NCBI RefSeq assembly: GCF_902833225.1
Contig: NZ_CADFEI010000004.1
Coordinates: forward strand, 372,001-436,000
DNA from: Burkholderia sp. BCC1644
Lineage (GTDB): Bacteria; Pseudomonadota; Gammaproteobacteria; Burkholderiales; Burkholderiaceae
DNA length: 64,000 nt
Reading direction: 5' to 3'
Position 1 is the stretch's first letter; each line of letters starts with the position of its first letter. The translations under genes were made by a program, and so were the position numbers. The notes beneath the pieces are model-generated. The model saw only the letters and a list, made by a program, of their open reading frames with translations, was not told where the DNA came from and searched no databases. This document shows positions 60,453-64,000 of the stretch, in pieces.

Positions 60453-61153
60453 GCGCACTGCTCGACATTCGCGGCCTGCGCGCGTGGTACGGGTTGCAGC
60501 CCGTGCTCGACGGCGTCGATCTCACGCTGGCGCCGGGCGAGACGCTCGCGCTGCTCGGCCGCAACGGCTCGGGCCGCTCGACGCTCGCGAAGGCCGTGAT
60601 GGGGCTCGTGCGCACGACTGGCTCGGTGCGCATCGCCGGCGCCGAATGCGTGGGCGCGCGGACGTTCGAGATCGCGCGGCACGGTGTCGCTTACGTTGCC
60701 GAAAGCCGCGACGTGTTCCCGCTGCTGACGGTACGCGACAACCTGCGGCTCGGGCTGCGCGGTGCAGGCGGTGCGGCTGAACGCGCGGCGCTCGACCGCC
60801 TGTTCGACCGTTTTCCGCTGCTGGCCGCGCGCGCGGACGTGAAAGCCGGGCGGTTGTCGGGCGGCGAGCAGCAGGTGCTCGCGCTGGTGCGCGCGCTGGC
60901 CGGCAGCCCGCGCGTGCTGATCGTCGACGAGCCGGCCGAAGGGCTCGCGCCGCTCGCGGTCGACGAGGTCGGCGCCTGCCTCGCCGCGCTGCAGGCCGAC
61001 GGCGTCGCGATCCTGCTGATCGAGCAGCGGCTGCAGTTCGCGCCGCGGCTCGCACGGCGCGTCGCGGTGATGGGGCGCGGCCAGATCGTCTTCGACGGCG
61101 CGCTCGACGGCCTGGGCGGCGAAGTCGCCAATGCATGGCTGAGCGCCGGCTGA
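60449..61153 (+). CDS. livF: ABC transporter ATP-binding protein LivF with altered Walker A
   Basis: A 234-residue ATPase. Walker A reads GRNGSGRST (37-45): the invariant lysine is Arg43. Other motifs look normal: signature LSGGEQ, Walker B VLIVDEP followed by AEGLAP, and switch-region LLIEQRL (Gln in place of the more common His, as in many LivF). Arginine at this site usually abolishes ATP hydrolysis in other P-loop proteins, so the transporter may rely on LivG. Overlaps livG (ATGA). Confidence 0.9.
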   Translation: MSALLDIRGLRAWYGLQPVLDGVDLTLAPGETLALLGRNGSGRSTLAKAVMGLVRTTGSVRIAGAECVGARTFEIARHGVAYVAESRDVFPLLTVRDNLRLGLRGAGGAAERAALDRLFDRFPLLAARADVKAGRLSGGEQQVLALVRALAGSPRVLIVDEPAEGLAPLAVDEVGACLAALQADGVAILLIEQRLQFAPRLARRVAVMGRGQIVFDGALDGLGGEVANAWLSAG

Positions 61154-61321
61154 CGGCGCGCGATCGATTGTTCGGCAAACTCCGCCAGTCAATTCGTTGC
61201 GAGCCGCTTTATCGTCGCTGCGGTGCACAGTAAATTTCCAGTCATGCCGGTTGCCGCAGCAACGCATCCACACGGCAAACGGCGCCAACCATCGAACGTC
61301 TTCTGACTGAGGAATGAAATC

Positions 61322-62068
61322 ATGAGCAAGCTGGCAGGCAAGGTAGCGATCGTCACGGGCGCATCGAAGGGCATCGGCGCGGCCATCGCGAAGGCACTGG
61401 CCGTCGAGGGCGCGGCGGTCGTCGTCAACTACGCGAGCAGCAAGGCAGGCGCCGACGCGGTCGTGAGCGCGATCGTCGAAGCGGGCGGCCGGGCGGTCGC
61501 GGTCGGCGGCGACGTGTCGAAGGCAGCCGACGCGCAGCGCATCGTCGATACGGCGATCGACACGTACGGCCGTCTCGACGTGCTCGTCAACAATTCCGGC
61601 GTGTACGAATTCGGGGCGATCGAAGCGATCACCGAGGAGCACTACCGCCGGCAGTTCGACACGAACGTGTTCGGCGTGCTGCTGATGACGCAGGCAGCCG
61701 TCAAGCATCTCGGCGAAGGCGCGAGCATCGTCAACATCAGCTCGGTGGTGACCAGCATCACGCCGCCGGCCAGCGCCGTGTACAGCGGCACGAAGGGTGC
61801 GGTCGACGCGATCACCGGCGTGCTCGCGCTCGAACTCGGCCCGCGCAAGATCCGCGTGAACGCGATCAACCCCGGCATGATCGTGACCGAAGGCACGCAC
61901 AGCGCGGGCATCATCGGCTCCGATCTCGACAAGCAGGTGCGCAGCGAGACGCCGCTCGGCCGCCTCGGCGAGCCGGACGACATCGCGTCGGTGGCCGTGT
62001 TCCTCGCGTCGGACGATGCCCGCTGGATGACCGGCGAGCACCTCGTCGTGAGCGGCGGGTTGAACTGA
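61322..62068 (+). CDS. Short-chain dehydrogenase/reductase (SDR)
   Basis: A 248-residue classical SDR. The cofactor motif TGASKGIG is at 12-19, NNSG at 90-93, and the catalytic Ser141, Tyr154 and Lys158 (YSGTK) are in place. NYASSK after strand 2 favours NADP(H) (no Asp at the end of strand 2). Similar proteins are annotated as glucose dehydrogenases or 3-oxoacyl-ACP reductases; the substrate is open. It is preceded by 168 bp of spacer and convergent with a UPF0303 gene. Confidence 0.9.
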   Translation: MSKLAGKVAIVTGASKGIGAAIAKALAVEGAAVVVNYASSKAGADAVVSAIVEAGGRAVAVGGDVSKAADAQRIVDTAIDTYGRLDVLVNNSGVYEFGAIEAITEEHYRRQFDTNVFGVLLMTQAAVKHLGEGASIVNISSVVTSITPPASAVYSGTKGAVDAITGVLALELGPRKIRVNAINPGMIVTEGTHSAGIIGSDLDKQVRSETPLGRLGEPDDIASVAVFLASDDARWMTGEHLVVSGGLN

Positions 62069-62083
62069 TCCTGCGGGACGGCG

Positions 62084-62111
62084 CAATCGGCGCGCATGCG
62101 CCGATTGCGTC
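62084..62111. terminator. Hairpin between convergent SDR and UPF0303 genes
   Basis: A perfect 12-bp stem CGCAATCGGCGC with loop GCAT, placed 15 bp after the SDR stop and 1 bp from the other gene. It can serve both directions; no long T-run. Confidence 0.6.
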
Positions 62112-62112
62112 G

Positions 62113-62607
62113 TTACGCGAGCATCGCCAGCGCGTTCGCGCCGACGTGCCATTGCAGGCACTCGACGACGAGCGCGTGATTGTCTTCGGAATCGAGTCCC
62201 GCGATCGTCATCGCGCCGACGATGCCGGCCCCGGCGATCCGCAACGGCACGCCGCCACCGTCGAGCGCATAGTCGTCGGCGGACAATCCCTGCGACTGCA
62301 GCGACCAGCCGGCGCGGCGAAAGCGCGCGCCGACCGCGAGCGAACTCAGGCCGAAACGCAACACGGTGTTCTGCCGGCGGCGGATCGCGTCGCTGTCGTT
62401 TGCGCCGCTGCCGTCGAGCGCGCAGTAGAACAGCGGCGCTTGCTCGCCGACGATGCTCACCGCGATCGGCAGCCCGCGCCGCGACGCGAGGTTGACCGCG
62501 ATTTCCCCCATCCGCCGGGCGACGGCCGCATTGAAGCGCGGCAGCGCCGGATTCGACGCGTCGTCGTCGAAGGCGTGGGGTTCAAGGCGAAAATGGGTCG
62601 TCACCAT
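62113..62607 (-). CDS. UPF0303 / HbpS-like (haem-degrading domain) protein
   Basis: A 164-residue protein of the UPF0303 subgroup of the PF03928 fold. GLPIAVSIVGEQAPLFYCALDGSGANDSDAIRRR is followed by a segment with LDGGGVPLRI and a closing hydrophobic helix. Some relatives bind or degrade haem; for this subgroup function is not known. Same strand as iolB, 100 bp downstream of it. Confidence 0.78.
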   Translation of the reverse strand: MVTTHFRLEPHAFDDDASNPALPRFNAAVARRMGEIAVNLASRRGLPIAVSIVGEQAPLFYCALDGSGANDSDAIRRRQNTVLRFGLSSLAVGARFRRAGWSLQSQGLSADDYALDGGGVPLRIAGAGIVGAMTIAGLDSEDNHALVVECLQWHVGANALAMLA

Positions 62608-62707
62608 GGCGGCTCCGTGGCGTCGCCGGCTCAGTGTGCGCGTGCCGGGCGTCGCGTCGTCACGGGCCGCGCGCGGGCCCGTCTTCCGTTCAATGCTTCG
62701 GCGTTCT

Positions 62708-63526
62708 TCAGCTTTTCGGCGCCGCGTCGATCATCCACTCGTGCGCGGGATCGTTCTTGAACGCCCACGCGCGGCTCGGCCCGGCCATCACGTTCAGGTA
62801 GTACAGGTTGTAGCCGTGCGGCGCGACGACCGGGTGATAGCCGCGCGGCACCATCACGACGTCGTGGTTCTCGACCGCGCACGCTTCGTCGAGGCTGCGG
62901 TCGTCCGTGTACACGCGCTGGAACGCGAAGCCCTGCGGCGGATCGATCCGGTGATAGTAGGTTTCCTCGAGCGACGTCTCGTCGGGCGCCGCGTCGCGAT
63001 CGTGCTTGTGTGGCGGATAGCTGCTCGAGTGGCTCGCCGGCGTGACGACTTCGACGACGAGGAGGCGCTCGGCCGCCGGGTTGTCGCCCATCAGGATGTC
63101 GCACACGTAGCGCGTATTGGTGCCTTGCCCGCGCACCGACCGGCGCATCCGTTCGCCGTCGAGACGCCGCACGGGCTTGTCGCCGCTCGCGTACGGCGCG
63201 GTGCACAGCGCGATTTCCGCGTCGCGCGTCGCGACCAGCGTGACGGTCTTGCCGCCCGGCACGTACAGCGCGTCCGGCGACAACGCCTCGAACACGCTGT
63301 CGCGCTTGCCGAGCGCGTCGTAGGTTGCGCCATCGACTTCGGCACGCACGGTGCCCGTCAGCACGACCACGCACAGCTCGCGCGCGCCGGTGTCGAGCAT
63401 TTCGGTATCGCCGGCCTTCAGGCGCAGCGCGCGAAAGCCGACATGCTTCCAGCCGGCCGATTCCGGCGTGACGTTGCAGATTTCGCGCTCAGGCGACGCT
63501 TTGACCAGCAGGGGAGAAATCGTCAT
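62708..63526 (-). CDS. iolB: 5-deoxy-glucuronate isomerase
   Basis: A 272-residue bicupin. IolB converts 5-deoxy-D-glucuronate to 2-deoxy-5-keto-D-gluconate in myo-inositol catabolism. Metal ligands are in SSSYPPHKHD (about 168-177) and the Glu-rich LEETYYHR (about 187-194), with a final His in GYHPVVAPHGYN. Length matches the family (about 270). It lies 36 bp after iolE on the same strand, as in inositol operons. Confidence 0.93.
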   Translation of the reverse strand: MTISPLLVKASPEREICNVTPESAGWKHVGFRALRLKAGDTEMLDTGARELCVVVLTGTVRAEVDGATYDALGKRDSVFEALSPDALYVPGGKTVTLVATRDAEIALCTAPYASGDKPVRRLDGERMRRSVRGQGTNTRYVCDILMGDNPAAERLLVVEVVTPASHSSSYPPHKHDRDAAPDETSLEETYYHRIDPPQGFAFQRVYTDDRSLDEACAVENHDVVMVPRGYHPVVAPHGYNLYYLNVMAGPSRAWAFKNDPAHEWMIDAAPKS

Positions 63527-63562
63527 GGGGTGGGGCTCCGCAATAGGGTAGGGCTCAAGCGC

Positions 63563-64000
63563 TCACGCACTCAACCGGTCGACGATCGTGCGCAGCGACT
63601 CGTAGCCCTTCTTCGCATAGGCATAGCTCGGCGCGACGGCCGGATCCTGCTCGGCCTCGACGACGAGCCAGCCTTCGTAGCCGGCGTCCTTCAGCGTGCG
63701 CAGCGTCGCGTCGTAATCGAGCGCGCCGTCGCCCGGCACCGTGAACGTGCCGTTGATCACGCCGTTCAGGAAGCTCCAGCCGTCGTTGCGCGCCTGCGTG
63801 ACGACCTGCGGCCGCACGTCCTTGCAGTGCACGTGCGCGACGCGTGACACGTGCTTCGTCAGCAGCGTCACCGGATCGGCCGCGCCGCCGAAATACGCAT
63901 GGCCCGTGTCGAACAGCAGGAACACCTTCGCCGGATCGGTCAGCGCCATCAGGCGGTCGACGTCGTCGGGCGACTCGACGTACGCGCCCATGTGGTGATG
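63563..64000 (-). CDS. iolE: Inosose dehydratase IolE, C-terminal part (cut by window edge)
   Basis: The last 146 residues of a TIM-barrel protein reading HHHMGAYVES at the window edge. LLFDTGHAYFG and HVHCKDVRP carry the metal-binding Asp and His residues of the xylose-isomerase-like fold of IolE, which dehydrates scyllo-inosose. The remaining N-terminal half lies outside. The apparent internal Met at 63991 is not the start. Operon partner of iolB. Confidence 0.9.
   Translation of the reverse strand, partial: HHHMGAYVESPDDVDRLMALTDPAKVFLLFDTGHAYFGGAADPVTLLTKHVSRVAHVHCKDVRPQVVTQARNDGWSFLNGVINGTFTVPGDGALDYDATLRTLKDAGYEGWLVVEAEQDPAVAPSYAYAKKGYESLRTIVDRLSA

Overview
The window is GC-rich DNA with strong G/C bias at third codon positions, ATGA-type overlaps between genes and little intergenic space. 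Protein content (a nine-gene cellulose locus with bcsE/F/G/Q/R, YbfB/YjiJ-type transporter, two-partner secretion adhesins, inositol catabolism genes, AcpA-like phosphatase) fits a beta-proteobacterium, most likely Burkholderia of the cepacia complex. glnS and alaS place it on a main chromosome. I saw no tRNA, rRNA, prophage, CRISPR array or complete insertion sequence. Both ends cut through genes (a CdsA-like gene on the left, iolE on the right).

Layout. (1) 1-5621: a lipid-modification cluster resembling E. coli ynbABCD. A CdsA-like cytidylyltransferase and a PlsC-like acyltransferase run leftward. A CDP-alcohol phosphatidyltransferase, a hydrolase/methyltransferase fusion, a PAP2/dual-specificity phosphatase fusion and a small membrane protein run rightward. 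(2) 5690-22176: a GAF-GGDEF diguanylate cyclase divergent from the cellulose locus bcsB-Z-C / E-F-Q-A-G-R. The order differs from E. coli, and the presence of bcsG predicts phosphoethanolamine-modified cellulose. A 316-bp nested palindromic element sits exactly between the bcsC stop codon and the bcsE ribosome-binding site. (3) 22244-33140: stress and accessory genes. A leftward operon (XapX, Na+/H+ antiporter, OsmC, pirin) is divergent from an isochorismatase-fold hydrolase. A LysR gene is divergent from a tight six-gene operon (XapX, YtcJ-type amidohydrolase, DoxX, periplasmic VOC protein, DUF1275, outer-membrane channel). (4) 33235-37409: an AcpA-like lipoprotein phosphatase and a di-heme peroxidase, divergent across a four-unit Pho-box-like array, then a small exported protein and a Nudix hydrolase. 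(5) 37541-44579: housekeeping genes glnS and alaS with small genes between them. (6) 44711-46998: a LysR/MFS divergent pair. (7) 47270-56086: a two-partner secretion locus with one TpsB and two tandem TpsA paralogues that share an almost identical N-terminal half. (8) 56423-61153: Nudix, thioesterase and a branched-chain-amino-acid-type ABC transporter (LivHMGF) without a binding protein; its LivF has Arg in place of the Walker A lysine. (9) 61322-64000: SDR, UPF0303 protein, iolB and the end of iolE.

Genes that probably work together: the cyclase and bcs genes (c-di-GMP made next to its receptors BcsA and BcsE); the ynb-like enzymes in one undefined lipid pathway; TpsB with both TpsA proteins; and the six-gene operon, whose substrate cannot be read from sequence.
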